A stretch of DNA of 64,000 nucleotides from Polytrichum commune (taxonomy: Eukaryota > Streptophyta > Polytrichopsida > Polytrichales > Polytrichaceae), in NCBI GenBank assembly GCA_950295325.1, contig OX485807.1, positions 46,116,796 to 46,180,795 on the forward strand. The letters run 5' to 3'. Under the pieces are notes generated by a model. The model did no database searches. It was not told where the DNA came from and saw only the letters and a list, made by a program, of their open reading frames with translations. Below, piece by piece: positions 1 through 10,675 of the stretch (the first letter of the stretch is position 1; the number at the start of each line of letters is the position of its first letter). The translations under genes and the position numbers were made by a program.

Positions 1-59
1 GAAGCAAATGTGTGGTCACTCTTCTTATTGAGAAGCTCCTATATGGGTGTTGTTCATAG

Positions 60-228
60 CATTATTAAGCAGTATGCGTTCATTCATCTAGGCCCCGAGA
101 ATATAACCATGGGATGCCCCAACCTAGTGCAAGGAGACTCAAATTAAGTCTAAATATGCACTAGGGTGGGGCATGCCATGGTTATATTCTTAGGGTCTAC
201 ATGCTCGAACGCACATTGCTTAATAATG
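60..228. mobile_element. Fold-back MITE, family A
   Basis: The two ends are long imperfect inverted repeats. The left arm starts CATTATTAAGCAGTATGCG and the right arm ends in the complement (GCTTAATAATG); both arms contain ATATAACCATGG. The arms cover most of the element, so a transcript would fold into one hairpin. A second copy with the same ends lies at 29131-29308. No coding capacity. The superfamily is not assigned because no clear target duplication is visible. Confidence 0.6.
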
Positions 229-1750
229 TTATGATAATTCTAGATGGTGGGATAGAGTAATCTATTCTCAAAATTGATTTTTTAGATTACAATAATAAAA
301 TGTACACATGAGAATTTAAACTTCTAATATTGAATTTCATATGCCTATTTACAAGAAGCTAATGAACCTCTTGCATTTTATTTTGAATAACCTGAAGCAT
401 AAAATGACAATCTATTGTTAGTCAAATGAGACGACTTATGTGCCGATCCAATAGCCAAAACTTGTATGTTGAGTTGTAAGTGCACATAATGGGGCCACCT
501 AGCTAAGACCTTTTTTTTTGCTTCTCATAAGGAGGTCTCCTGGGGCCTTGATCCTTTCCTGGGAAATACTCAGCTTGTGGCCTCCTTGAGTAGCATACTC
601 GAGTGGTGCCCCTCTTGGAATATGCAAGTTTCCTTTGAGTAACTTAAATACAAGTTCAGTAAAGTTTTATGTGAATTGACCTTGAATATAGGGAGAATAA
701 TCCTATGATGTGTGGTTGGAGTTGACTTAGGAGATCAATAAGAGATGAGGGTGGAGATTGTTTGTATGTACCTTAAATTGAACATGCTTCAAACATACCA
801 CTCAAGTCCAATGTGAGAGATCTACCATCCAATCACATGATCATTAGCTCTTTGTAGAATGGGTATATCTCGGGTAAGCAACTCTTATATTATACGCATG
901 GGACATTAGTATTAAAATTGTTTAAAGGGTGGCTATTTTAAGAATTATATCAAATTATACAAAATAAAAGCACCAAAAAGTTGGGTGAAGATCAAATTAA
1001 ATAAAATGAGATGTAGAAAATGTTGGGTTTTATATATATATAACTCCACAACATTTATGAAGAATTGAAATACATATTTTTTAACCTTGTAGAGTGTTTA
1101 GTTTTAAAAGATGCACACGAGTAGTTGCCTCCAATTAAAATGAAAAGTCATTGGCAATGTTGTATTTATAATAAGAATATTTATTTATTAAGAAGCCCAA
1201 AAAGTTGGGTAGTTTGGCCTATGGTACTTGTATAAAAAATCCTTATAATTAGGTTTTTAATGCAATTATACGCTTCAAGGAATATTCATTTACTACATAT
1301 AACTATAATTTTGGATTCCTTGTTAGAAGGGCTACAAGAGTTTCCTACATTAAAACAAATTATATCACTCGAGATTGGACTAAAATACATTTTAAGTGAT
1401 TATAATGAGGGCCATATAATACGGGAGTTGTGTACTCAGGAGGCATATGAACTCCAATATTAGATATTCAAATTTCCATGTATATGATTTATTATTATAA
1501 TTTTAAAAATAACATATTACTTTATCCCACCAACTAGAATTAACAAAAGAATCAACAAAACCTTTTATATTCATAGTTGCCCCTACATCAAAACTTTTAC
1601 ATTGGGACCATTATATCTTCTTAACTTTTGGTCACTCTTTTATCTCACACATGTGTATTGAAGTTGCTGCAACGTGTCAATGGCCAATCTCCATATGAAT
1701 TGGAAAGTGGATGAAAGATTGTCAATGTCAATAGCAACCATCTAAGCACA
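229..1750. other. AT-rich intergenic DNA, nothing recognised
   Basis: No exon-like reading frame, RNA gene or repeat with clear ends was seen. The longest open frame (67 codons at 1260) has no recognisable motif and AT-driven composition. Confidence 0.5.
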
Positions 1751-2150
1751 GGGGGTCATTCCATTGTCAAGTTGAACACCACGTGCGACTAAAAAAATCT
1801 ACTTTTTGTGAGTTGCATCACCAAAATGAGTCAAAATTTTATCAATTTTTTTCATGAGTAGATATACACGGTATCTATTACATAGTAAAAACTAGTAACC
1901 AAAATTAATGATTTTTTTCTTCTTTCTAAAACATACCATTTCTAACTAGAATGACGCAAAATTGAACTAAAACAATTACTACAGAAATGAAGATGACCAA
2001 AAATATTAAAAAAATATTAAAAACAATTATCAATGGTTATGTATATGCAAAAAAAATATCATAATTTTTAAAATTATCTATGGCGTATAATATAAGGGTA
2101 GCTTTCTTTGTCCACGTGTAGTGTTCAACTTGACAATGGAGTGACCCACC
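1751..2150. mobile_element. Non-autonomous TIR element (about 400 bp)
   Basis: The ends are inverted repeats of about 27-33 bp. The left end reads GGGTCATTCCATTGTCAAG, continuing TTGAACACCACGTG (to 1784). The right end (2113-2148) is its complement with a few changes. The interior is AT-rich and non-coding. No convincing target site duplication. This is the pattern of a MITE; the superfamily is unknown. Confidence 0.65.
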
Positions 2151-3780
2151 CGTGCATTTAGATTTTTTTCCTAACTAAATGCACCATTCTAATAAATAAA
2201 AGGGTTACCACCTCAACTACTTCATACTTCACAAATGAAGTACACAAACTATGAGAATTAGCACGTTTCGTTTCCTATCACCTACCATCTCGCTACAATG
2301 AAAATCTACCCCTACATGTTTATTGTTGATTCATACTAAATTAACCTTATTAGAATAATCCAGGGTCTTTTTCTCTTGATTTGGGTGTTAAATTGCCTTA
2401 AAAATTAATATCCGGGTTCTAAATATGAATATGGGTTTCAACACTCGCCAATGGTAGGTGTTATGAACATGTAAGGTGGAGGCATCCATAGTCAACCAAG
2501 TTCATTTAATTGCTCACTAGGGTACATGTAATGTTGACATGGATGAGTTCCATATTTGTTAGGTAAATGGAGTTTAGGTTTATGTGGTGGCAGCTTGACA
2601 TTGATTATCCTCATAAGAGTTTTGACGATTGTCATAGCCAAGAAATAGCATTTAGATGAGCGGTTATGGATTAACTATAGATTGACTATGTGTTCCACTA
2701 CATTTTACCACTTCAAATTTGTAGCAATTTTAATATTTATTCTTTTTATTTTTTATTTTATGCATTCTCCTTAGAATTTTTTTCTCTTCGCAAGAAAAAT
2801 AATGCCCAGCGAGAGTAGAGGCGCCTGTAACCGATTCCTTAAGAGATCATGCGTCAAATTTGGAGAAGTACATGCGGTGTAGTTTTTTCCCACGTAGGAA
2901 GATAAAAGTCAAGAGGATTGCGTTTTCTTAAATAGATTTATTCCTTAAACTGAAATCACTATAAATTCAAGAAGCCAAAATTTGACTTGAGCATAAAACC
3001 AATGTCCAGAGTCTGCCATAACCGCTCACTTAACCGCCTCACGTTAGCACTCAAAACCAAGACATGTGTCATGTCACTATTGGCTCCAACCTAATTAAAA
3101 ATCCAGTCCCAACCTAATCGATATTTGAGTACCCTACAGCTTGCCAATGGGGTCATGATCAGGAATAGACGCATTCACTACATTACTCCTCCTAAACAGA
3201 TGCAGAATCTCGCGTTTTATCAGTTACAGATGCCTCTCAACCGTACTCGAATTTTGCTAGAGACTTCCACAGACACGATTTTCCAAACCCTAAACACCCT
3301 TGGTACAATTGCAAACACCACTGCAAGCCTACCAATCACCCAACTCCCAACTTAAGCTCACACCAAACAAGAGGCCTCTCCAACAATCATGCGCCACTGA
3401 CACAACGAAATGTAACATGTCCACGAGTCCACGAAGTCAGTTGGGAATCTTGCAAGTTTTGTTAACGGAACATGGCAAATTGTGTAAAGTAGCGCACTCG
3501 GCTGGCAGTGTGGGAATAGGCTCAAGTGGGATCCATTGGTCAGAGAGAGGAGGGGCAGATTTTGAATGTCAGAGGACCATTTATAAATGTATTATTACCT
3601 GGTCTATGCCCACCACATTTATTGTAACTTGCTTCCAAATCAGGGCTGTGGCGGAGTTCAGGTCTAAATTGGCGCCCTGGACTTCCTGATTTCAATAATC
3701 AGACCAACATAATTTGCCTCTTTGGGACAGCCATTTCTATTCCTAGAAGGCTTCCGATTTTCGGTGATTTTAAGCAGTGG
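2151..3780. other. Intergenic DNA, nothing recognised
   Basis: Two overlapping open frames at 3125-3689 (76 and 129 codons) lie in somewhat less AT-rich sequence, but they have no recognisable domain or codon pattern. I see no gene here. Confidence 0.45.
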
Positions 3781-4442
3781 TGATTTTTCACAAGGTCCCT
3801 AACATGTCCAGGGACATGTTCATAAGGAAAAACATTTCCAGTGGACGGGTTCTTAGAAAATGAACCGGTTTTTGGACGTGTCAAAAATTCACTTTGGACG
3901 GGTTCTAAAAGTAACAATTTTTTGATATTTTTTTCCAAAAAAAAGAAATGGTACAAATATCACTTACATTATGACATGTGATCATAAGCATAATGCAATC
4001 AAACCACTAATACCCAATCAAATTATCAATCTTGAAGTGCTTGATTCGCCTACATACATTAATTCATCAACCACAAAATTTAGAATGGGGTGTATTGGAA
4101 AGATGAGAATCGACAACAAAAGACAAATAACTGATGAACATTGAAGGCATAATTTGTCAAGATCCTATTGTGTCCAAGTGCAACCAGTCACATGTCAACA
4201 TCTTTCGGTTTTTTGTTTTTTTTTTTCTAATTTTTTACCAACATTGTAAGAGACTTGTTTATACCTCTTGCGGGACGGTATTTTCATTTTCAAACCGGTT
4301 TTTGGAACGGGTTGTTTTTACTTTAACCTTTCCATGGACGGGTTGGTTTAGAAATTACCGGTTTTGGGACGGGTTGCAATTTTTTTTGCCTTTCAATTCA
4401 AGGTTTTTGAACGTGGACAGGCAAAAACTTTGTGAAAAATCA
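3781..4442. repeat. Possible TIR element with internal ACCGGTTTTTGG motifs
   Basis: A 13-bp perfect inverted repeat, TGATTTTTCACAA at 3781 and TTGTGAAAAATCA at 4430-4442, brackets the segment. Homology extends inward more loosely (CTGTCCA / TGTCCA). Inside are several copies of GGACGGGTT and ACCGGTTTTTGG. Flanks ATTTTAAG and TTCATAAG match at 5 of 8 bases, which would fit a worn hAT-type 8-bp duplication if the true ends lie a few bases further out. Confidence 0.35.
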
Positions 4443-5059
4443 GCCCTATTCATAAGTCTACGGGGCGGCGGTTTGTCTATTGCGTATGTATGAATGGAGT
4501 AGGTCCTCTCATTAGTATGGTGAAAATGTTGAGAACTTATCTTTAAAGTAAGAAATAGTCGAGAAATTGACTTAAAAAGTCACGTTGACACTGGAATAAG
4601 CTTGAAAGACTTCAAGTTTAGCTTGGTAGCACTTAATTGGGCTAGTTTATCATGCCAAAAACTTACTGCAACACCACAAATCCCCTATTCCTATAGCATT
4701 TGTATGTCCTTGTCGTTTGTGTTATAACACAAGGTATGTGGGTGTACTATAGTTAAGTTGGGTAAACTGCAGTTGCATCCATCCAAAACATGGTTATGCT
4801 CATGATTTTGTTTGTCTGCCAGTAAAGTTTGATCCAACGGTTGGGACTAAGTGCACCTCAATCAAATTGAAAGAAGGCATCGTTGAATCTTCACGGAAAG
4901 GGGTCAAATAATGAAACAAAATTAGAGCCAATGGAAAAATTGTCATAAAATGTGAGGGAGAGGTGTCTTTGTACTATCCAGAGAGGGTTTGGGACCCAAT
5001 GAGAATAGGAGAGGGTGCAATGGATAGCCAAGAAGGCCAATTTACGGGGCCAACCCCAA
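4443..5059. other. Intergenic DNA, nothing recognised
   Basis: No gene, RNA or clear repeat seen between the neighbouring repeats. Confidence 0.45.
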
Positions 5060-5421
5060 TTTCAAGACAATGTGCCCCGAATGAATAAGTGAACAAATTT
5101 TGTCATGAATGATGGATGAGTACATCCATTGGCCAAAACCCCACCTACTCTTGTCAACAACTTGTGATGACATATTGTCATGGATGATCGATAATACCAA
5201 CAACTTGTGATGAAATAATGGACTTACCGAATAATCACTTGGTAAGTGACAATAATTGCAACACTGCAAATCTGTAACCCCCCCCCCCCCCATAAAAATT
5301 ACAAGGAATGACAATATAATGTTAGGTTAGCATTTAGTATTGGTGACACTACACCGCAATTCACAATTAGTATTGAGCACGAAAATTAGAATTCATGACA
5401 CTAAATATGACATGTAGTGTA
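5060..5421 (-). mobile_element. MITE family B, degraded copy
   Basis: This aligns in reverse orientation with the copies at 31431-31792 and 47340-47721. Shared blocks include CACTTGGTAAGTGACAATAATTGCAAC (complement of CACTTACCAAG... in the other copies), CAAGGAATGACAA and CATGACACTAAATATGACATG. The right end (..TAGTGTAA) resembles the family end; the left end is lost. A C13 run sits inside at 5279-5291. Confidence 0.55.
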
Positions 5422-5424
5422 ATT

Positions 5425-5496
5425 TCGTTGTGTAAATCTGATCGGTAGAAGTTGGAGATCAGGAAAGAGGGACCAAATAATACCCACATACCTTAG
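5425..5496 (+). repeat. MITE family D, right-end fragment
   Basis: GTAGAAGTTGGAGATCAGGA followed by GACCAAATAATACCCACATACCTTA matches the right end of the element at 49420-49787 (GTAGAAGTTGGAGATAATGA ... ACACCCAATACCTTA). No left end was found nearby. Confidence 0.5.
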
Positions 5497-5864
5497 TTGA
5501 TTGGTGGGCACTGGGTGCGCAGTTCAAGGACCAAGACTGCATGTAGCCAGGGCGTAGATCTCAACATCTATGTCTCCACCGAACACCTACATTCTAAACT
5601 AAGTTCAAAAGTGTCACGTTGTAAGGGAGAGTCACGATCTTTCTTACTTTCTGGACCCATCATCAGCCCTGATCACATGATGCAAGTCACATTGTAATCG
5701 CTTGATACCAATGGCTGTTGCCGCTAATTCGTTGCTCACTTCCCGCAAGCAGCAGCTAAAAACAGATGAGCGGTGCCAATTTCCATCCGCAGTGACAGGG
5801 TTTGACTTCCAACCAAGTTGCTAATTTCGTCCGCATCCTAGACACATCGAATTCCCCATCGAGG

Positions 5865-5872
5865 ATAAATAG
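5865..5872 (+). promoter_or_regulatory. TATA box of the pectate lyase gene
   Basis: ATAAATAG lies 234 bases before the chosen ATG at 6099. Transcription would start near 5895-5905, leaving a 5' leader of about 200 bases. The in-frame ATG at 5802 lies upstream of this box, which argues against it as the real start. Confidence 0.55.
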
Positions 5873-6098
5873 ACCACCCATCCCATTCAAGAAATCAAGC
5901 AATTCACTCAGCTTCTCTGAGTGCCACTTCAATTTCCTCTCCCCTGCCGCTGATCCCAGCCCTGGAAACTGGTTGGTACAAAATCAAACATTTCTTTGTA
6001 AATGTCGTTTTGTATCTGCAACTAGACAATCCAAGAGCATTGGATCTCTCAGTTCGCAAAGTGCACAGTTGGAGAGCCAGGGCCAGAATCTGAGAGAG

Positions 6099-7754
6099 AT
6101 GGCGGCCGTGGCAATGGTCTTCCGAAGGAGGACATGGGTGGCGGTTTCGGTAATGGTGGTAATGTGTTTGTTGGTTGCTGGTGAAGTGCAATCCCAGGAA
6201 GACTGGGATGGTTCCCACGCAAAGACCGAACCTATGTCGTTTTCAGCCAACGGTGACTTCTCGCTTGCTTCGGATAGCAGTACCGGTGCGAGTTTCCGAA
6301 GAACAGATGCTGACCCTGAATATGTCTATGACGCTACCAAGTCAGACGGGGCTGTGGAGGGATTCCGAGCGACGAATAGCTTCGCCAGCGAAGATTTCTC
6401 GCTCGCTGCGGATAGAACAACAGGTGCAAGCTTCACTACCAGGTCGTCTGACCCTGACTATGTGTATGATGCTACCAACTCGGGAGGTTTGGAGGGTAAC
6501 TTCCAAGTTGTTGACAGCTTCCAACCCGCTGACAGCTATGCGACTAGTGACCTTGGGCATGTGAAGCCGGGGTCTTCGACCAGCTCTGGTGATGGTTTCG
6601 ACATGGTGGAGACTGTGGACGATAGGTATAGTACGTCGGGGGCGACGGATCCAAGTACTTCCCTGGCGACGCAGTCCAGTGGATGTTCCACAGGGAACCC
6701 GGTAGACGATTGCTGGAGGTGTGACCCCAACTGGGCTTCCCATCGCCAGAACCTTGCAAATTGTGCCATTGGGTTCGGAAGGAACGCCATCGGTGGGAAG
6801 AATGGCAAGATCTACGTGGTGACATCCCCTCGAGACGACAACCCAGCGAATCCTTCTCCCGGAACTCTGCGGTATGCCGTCACTCGAGCGGAGCCTCTGT
6901 GGATCACGTTCGCGTACAGCATGACCATCCGGCTGAAGAACGAGCTGATAATGACCAGCTTCAAGACCATCGACGGGCGGGGCGTGAACGTGCAGATCGC
7001 TGGAGGCGCTGGTGTGACGATTCAGTATGTAAACCACATTATTATTCACGGAATTTCCATCCACGACATTCAAGCGACAGGCCCGGCGAGGATCATGAGC
7101 TCTACCACGCACGTGGGGGACCGAGGAAGGGCAGATGGGGATGCCATTTCCGTGTACACATCGAATAATCTGTGGTTCGACCATTGTTACCTTGCGAGGG
7201 CAGCCGACGGTCTCATCGATGTGATCAGGGGCTCGACAGCCGTCACAATCTCCAACAACTACTTCACCCAACACGACAAGGTGATGCTTCTTGGAGCCCA
7301 CGCGAACGACCTCGAAGATAGGAACATGCAAGTGACGGTGGCATACAATACCTTCGGACCGGGTCTCATTCAGAGGCTCCCAAGGGTTCGCCTCGGGAGT
7401 GTGCACGTCGTGAACAACGACTACACGGCCGGGTGGGGAATCTACGCCATCGGCGGCAGTGAAGATCCCACCATTCTGTCGGAAGGCAATATCTTCAACC
7501 CTGACAGCGGACCCAAGCAGGTGACGAAGCGCATCAACGATGGGGGCAACTCTTACGGCGGTCCTCTCAAGTGGAACTGGAAATCTGTGGGTGACAGTTT
7601 CATGTCGGGGGCTTACTTCACTGGGTCAGGAGCTCAGACATCCGCCCAAGCGTATGCTAAGGCAACCAGCTGCGCCGCGCGGCCAGCATCCATGGTGACG
7701 AGCATGACCAGCAAAGCTGGACCCCTCTCCTGCTCGACGAATTCCCAATGTTGA
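6099..7754 (+). CDS. Secreted pectate lyase (polysaccharide lyase family 1)
   Basis: Cleaves de-esterified pectin in the cell wall by Ca2+-dependent beta-elimination (family knowledge). The frame encodes 551 aa without introns. Residues 1-32 look like a signal peptide (MAAVAMVFRRR, then a hydrophobic stretch, then VQSQED). Residues about 53-135 hold two copies of an acidic/Ser-rich repeat with a 46-residue period (FSLAS/AD..TGASF....DP[ED]YVYDAT), which typical plant pectate lyases lack. The catalytic domain runs from about C196 (CSTGNPVDDCWRC). DGDAIS at 346, WFDH, ADGLID (calcium ligands), the R-x-P-x-x-R motif R426-LPRV-R431 and VVNNDY are all present. I chose the ATG at 6099 because it begins a signal peptide and follows the TATA box; the frame is open further up to an ATG at 5802 (650 aa). 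Coding DNA is much more GC-rich than its flanks. Activity is likely because all key motifs are intact. Confidence 0.9.
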   Translation: MAAVAMVFRRRTWVAVSVMVVMCLLVAGEVQSQEDWDGSHAKTEPMSFSANGDFSLASDSSTGASFRRTDADPEYVYDATKSDGAVEGFRATNSFASEDFSLAADRTTGASFTTRSSDPDYVYDATNSGGLEGNFQVVDSFQPADSYATSDLGHVKPGSSTSSGDGFDMVETVDDRYSTSGATDPSTSLATQSSGCSTGNPVDDCWRCDPNWASHRQNLANCAIGFGRNAIGGKNGKIYVVTSPRDDNPANPSPGTLRYAVTRAEPLWITFAYSMTIRLKNELIMTSFKTIDGRGVNVQIAGGAGVTIQYVNHIIIHGISIHDIQATGPARIMSSTTHVGDRGRADGDAISVYTSNNLWFDHCYLARAADGLIDVIRGSTAVTISNNYFTQHDKVMLLGAHANDLEDRNMQVTVAYNTFGPGLIQRLPRVRLGSVHVVNNDYTAGWGIYAIGGSEDPTILSEGNIFNPDSGPKQVTKRINDGGNSYGGPLKWNWKSVGDSFMSGAYFTGSGAQTSAQAYAKATSCAARPASMVTSMTSKAGPLSCSTNSQC

Positions 7755-8410
7755 TACGTCAATATGTTTTCTTGTGCAATTTGTGCATTAGTTGAGGGAA
7801 GGGTATGTTTGAGACTGCGCTGAATGCAGCCCACATTCATATTACAAATATAGGTAGATATGTAATTTTGTTGTTGTTATCTGGTAGCCGTGTCTGTGTT
7901 GAGGCCGTGCTAGAAAGCGGCCCACACTTGAACCCCTTCACAAGAATGGCGAGTTCCGAGACATTTGTTGACGATCTAGATTGATCATGGAGAGGCTGTA
8001 AATCCAACTCCAGCCCACATGTGATTCGAAACTTTGATCACTTGTTTGTGGATGTCGAGGCTGCACTTCATGGCGGCCCACATCTACACAAGTCGAGGAC
8101 CAGTTGCTGCCCGCATGTATTTCTGGGCTTCGAGGCTCTAATTCCGAAGAAATTATTGTGATGTGACCAAGTTTTTTCTGTTCCAAAGTGTTGTCAGCTT
8201 GCAATCTCCATTTTCATTTGTTGGCTACTGAGGTAGTTTGGGCGAGCTAATACTTGGTTGTTGGGATGTGCGTGAGGCATTAACCTAATTTGTAGAAATC
8301 CGAATGGACAAAGAAAAATGCTTCATTAACGTCCTTAAACGGTAGTGGGTTTGAAAAGACAAGGGGGGGTTGCAATATGTGGATTATCCAGTACAGTTCT
8401 ACCACTTTAA
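7755..8410 (+). other. 3' flank of pectate lyase, no other gene seen
   Basis: The 3' untranslated region should lie here, but no single polyadenylation signal stands out. CGGCCCACA-like segments recur at about 7918 and 8092 (GGCGGCCCACAT). No further gene seen. Confidence 0.45.
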
Positions 8411-8820
8411 CATGACAAGTTTAGGAAATGAGAAAACTGTCGTATTGTTGAGGTGTCACATATTCAATTATGACAATTTGGATTTTTTTGAGGTACTTTA
8501 CGAAAATACACATTGGATATTTTCCCACATACATTTCCTAAGTTCTCATGCTTTAACATAATTTTAGAATAAAAAATAATAATCTGCATTTCAAATGTAA
8601 AAATTACATAAATCTAATATTAATTATGTACTTATCTATGTGAAACTTGTCATATGTAGTTACTAGTATTACCTTTAGAATATGACATTTTGGAGGTTCT
8701 GGAGTGTAATTTAACAATATCACAATCATATTTTAGAGGTAAATTATAACTAAAAAATTTGGTATACAAAATTTGTGTCATCATATTAAGGTTGTAATAT
8801 TATCGAGTGTCTTGTGGAAG
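8411..8820. repeat. Degraded relative of the Tigger-like element at 50.7 kb
   Basis: TGACAAGTTTAGGAAATGAG and CTGTCGTATTGTTGAGGTGT match the left end of the element at 50691 (TGACACGTTTGGGAAACAC, ATGTCGTATTATCGAGGTGT). Near the other side, TATTATCGAGTGTCTTG at 8800 resembles the right arm. The interior has no transposase. It is probably a non-autonomous or deleted copy. Confidence 0.4.
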
Positions 8821-10629
8821 AGGAAGGACTTTAAATTGATACTTAGCCTAAACCCTGGGACTAACACCTTGAAAGTGCACTTGGCCTAAACTTAGTTTAT
8901 GTTTACACTAGAGAGCTTGAAGTAGAGGCCCTTCCCATTGGCGTGGAGCTTCTTTCTCACGCTTATTCACAGAAATTTGATATTTTCAGCTTGGGGGATA
9001 TAATGAGCATTGTACTGGGCATGTAATTGCGGTATGACTATGAAAAAGCTCTTGGATAAAATCCTGAAACTACCTCATGGAGGTCGCTCTAGGAATATTA
9101 AGAGTTGTTTTGGTGTGTGTGTTTTGAGTCTCTAAGCAATGGATTTAAAGCATTTTTTTGGCTTGTCATAAATATTTCTTTAGTTTATTATTTTCATGTT
9201 GATATCTCAGATTACACATGGCCACTTTAAACTTGCTCAAACTATTGAGGGGTAAAGGAGTGATCAAGCTCTCAGTCGATTGAGCTTTGGATTAAACCTT
9301 GTCAAAAGCCAAGTTTTAGGCTTGAGCTTTGGATGAAAGCTTGTCAACTGGAGTTCTCAACTCAAGCCTTGACCTTGGTCAGTGTAGTAGCTTGATTTTG
9401 AATGTAAGATCTGATGGTATGTATTTTACATATCTAACTTCACGTGCAACCTGCTTGTGACGAACACGGTGAGTTTAATGAAACCTCCACAGAATTGCAG
9501 AAGTCTACATCTTATGGTGAAAGTTTATGTGAAATTTCCTATCAAGCCTTCACAAATTTGAGTTCAATATCTCGTGGACATAGCAATGCTAATGGGACGG
9601 TGCAAATACTTTACACAATTGAAAACGTCTATATGGTAGCCGAAGGAGGGTGAGACGATGGAGCCATTAGCTGGCTGGATGGAATGCTACTAATAAACGT
9701 GGTGATGTTTTCATGGAGATCTAATAGTGCAGATATTTGAATTTGTGTTCTGTATCCACTGACTCCTTATGACTCACCTATAAGTATAGTTGAGAGGGTA
9801 GGTGTCGTGAGAGTGTTGCAGATCAGAGGCCAAACTCTCCTCCATAGCCACCAGTATACTCCATCTAAAGACTACATAAGGAATTTAACTTTTGTCCCAT
9901 ACAATTTTCAATGATCTTCAACTCCACCCTGGCATGACCTTGTGCAGCCCGAATGCAAGGAACCCCTTCCAGAGGAAATCTTTGGCCGCAAAGTCAAGAA
10001 TAATGGGCCATCTTAGCCAGTCTTAAGGAGGAATGTGGTATGTAATGGGAGGTGACTTTATTATTTGCAGTTTGATTTCCTCCATATATGCCAATTTGCA
10101 TAGAAGAATAATTTTGCAGATCATCGGCATTCCACTCTCTAAACAATATTACGGTCATTCTGAATAATTACAACACCTCTTAAAAGTACCGAATCTGACC
10201 ATATTCTGGATAATAGGAATGGGTACGTTACATGAGTTTTTTCTAAGGCCAAATTCAGTGCCAATTGTTAGGTTAAAAATGATAATTGCCATGGACGGTC
10301 CTGCACATTTCTACAAATGAAACATGACAATATATTACGCAATGCTTTGCGCCTGGTTTTGCTCCAAGTATATTGTTTGGTAATTTGTAAGGTGACTTGC
10401 TCATGAGTTGTAAGGATGCCTGTGGCACAATCACATTAGGGATCGGAATCACCACATTGATTCATGTAAAACTTTGTTCCAGAATTACTCTGCCTCCCAA
10501 AGTGAACATGACTTTAATGGGGACGTGCACAATCACAAGGAGTTGAAATGCAGAGCACTCACACTTCTTTCTTCAGGAGATAAAAAAAATGTCAGTGATA
10601 GGAAGACATCCATTCACAAATACTACAGT
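8821..10629. other. Intergenic DNA, nothing recognised
   Basis: Composition is less AT-rich than average. A 69-codon open frame at 9444 has no recognisable feature. No RNA gene or repeat with clear ends was seen. Confidence 0.4.

Positions 10630-10674
<45 letters not shown>
10630..10674. repeat. (AAC)15 microsatellite
   Basis: Fifteen uninterrupted AAC units. Two opposing open frames read it as poly-Asn or poly-Leu, but neither has other support. Confidence 0.95.

Positions 10675-10675
<1 letters not shown>

Noticed and set aside
5802-6098. In-frame N-terminal extension of the pectate lyase
   Set aside because: It would start upstream of the TATA box and would bury the signal peptide internally at residue 100.
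6342-7406. 354-codon open frame on the - strand opposite the pectate lyase
   Set aside because: It is the antisense shadow of a GC-rich coding region; its product has no recognisable motif, while the + strand encodes a complete pectate lyase.
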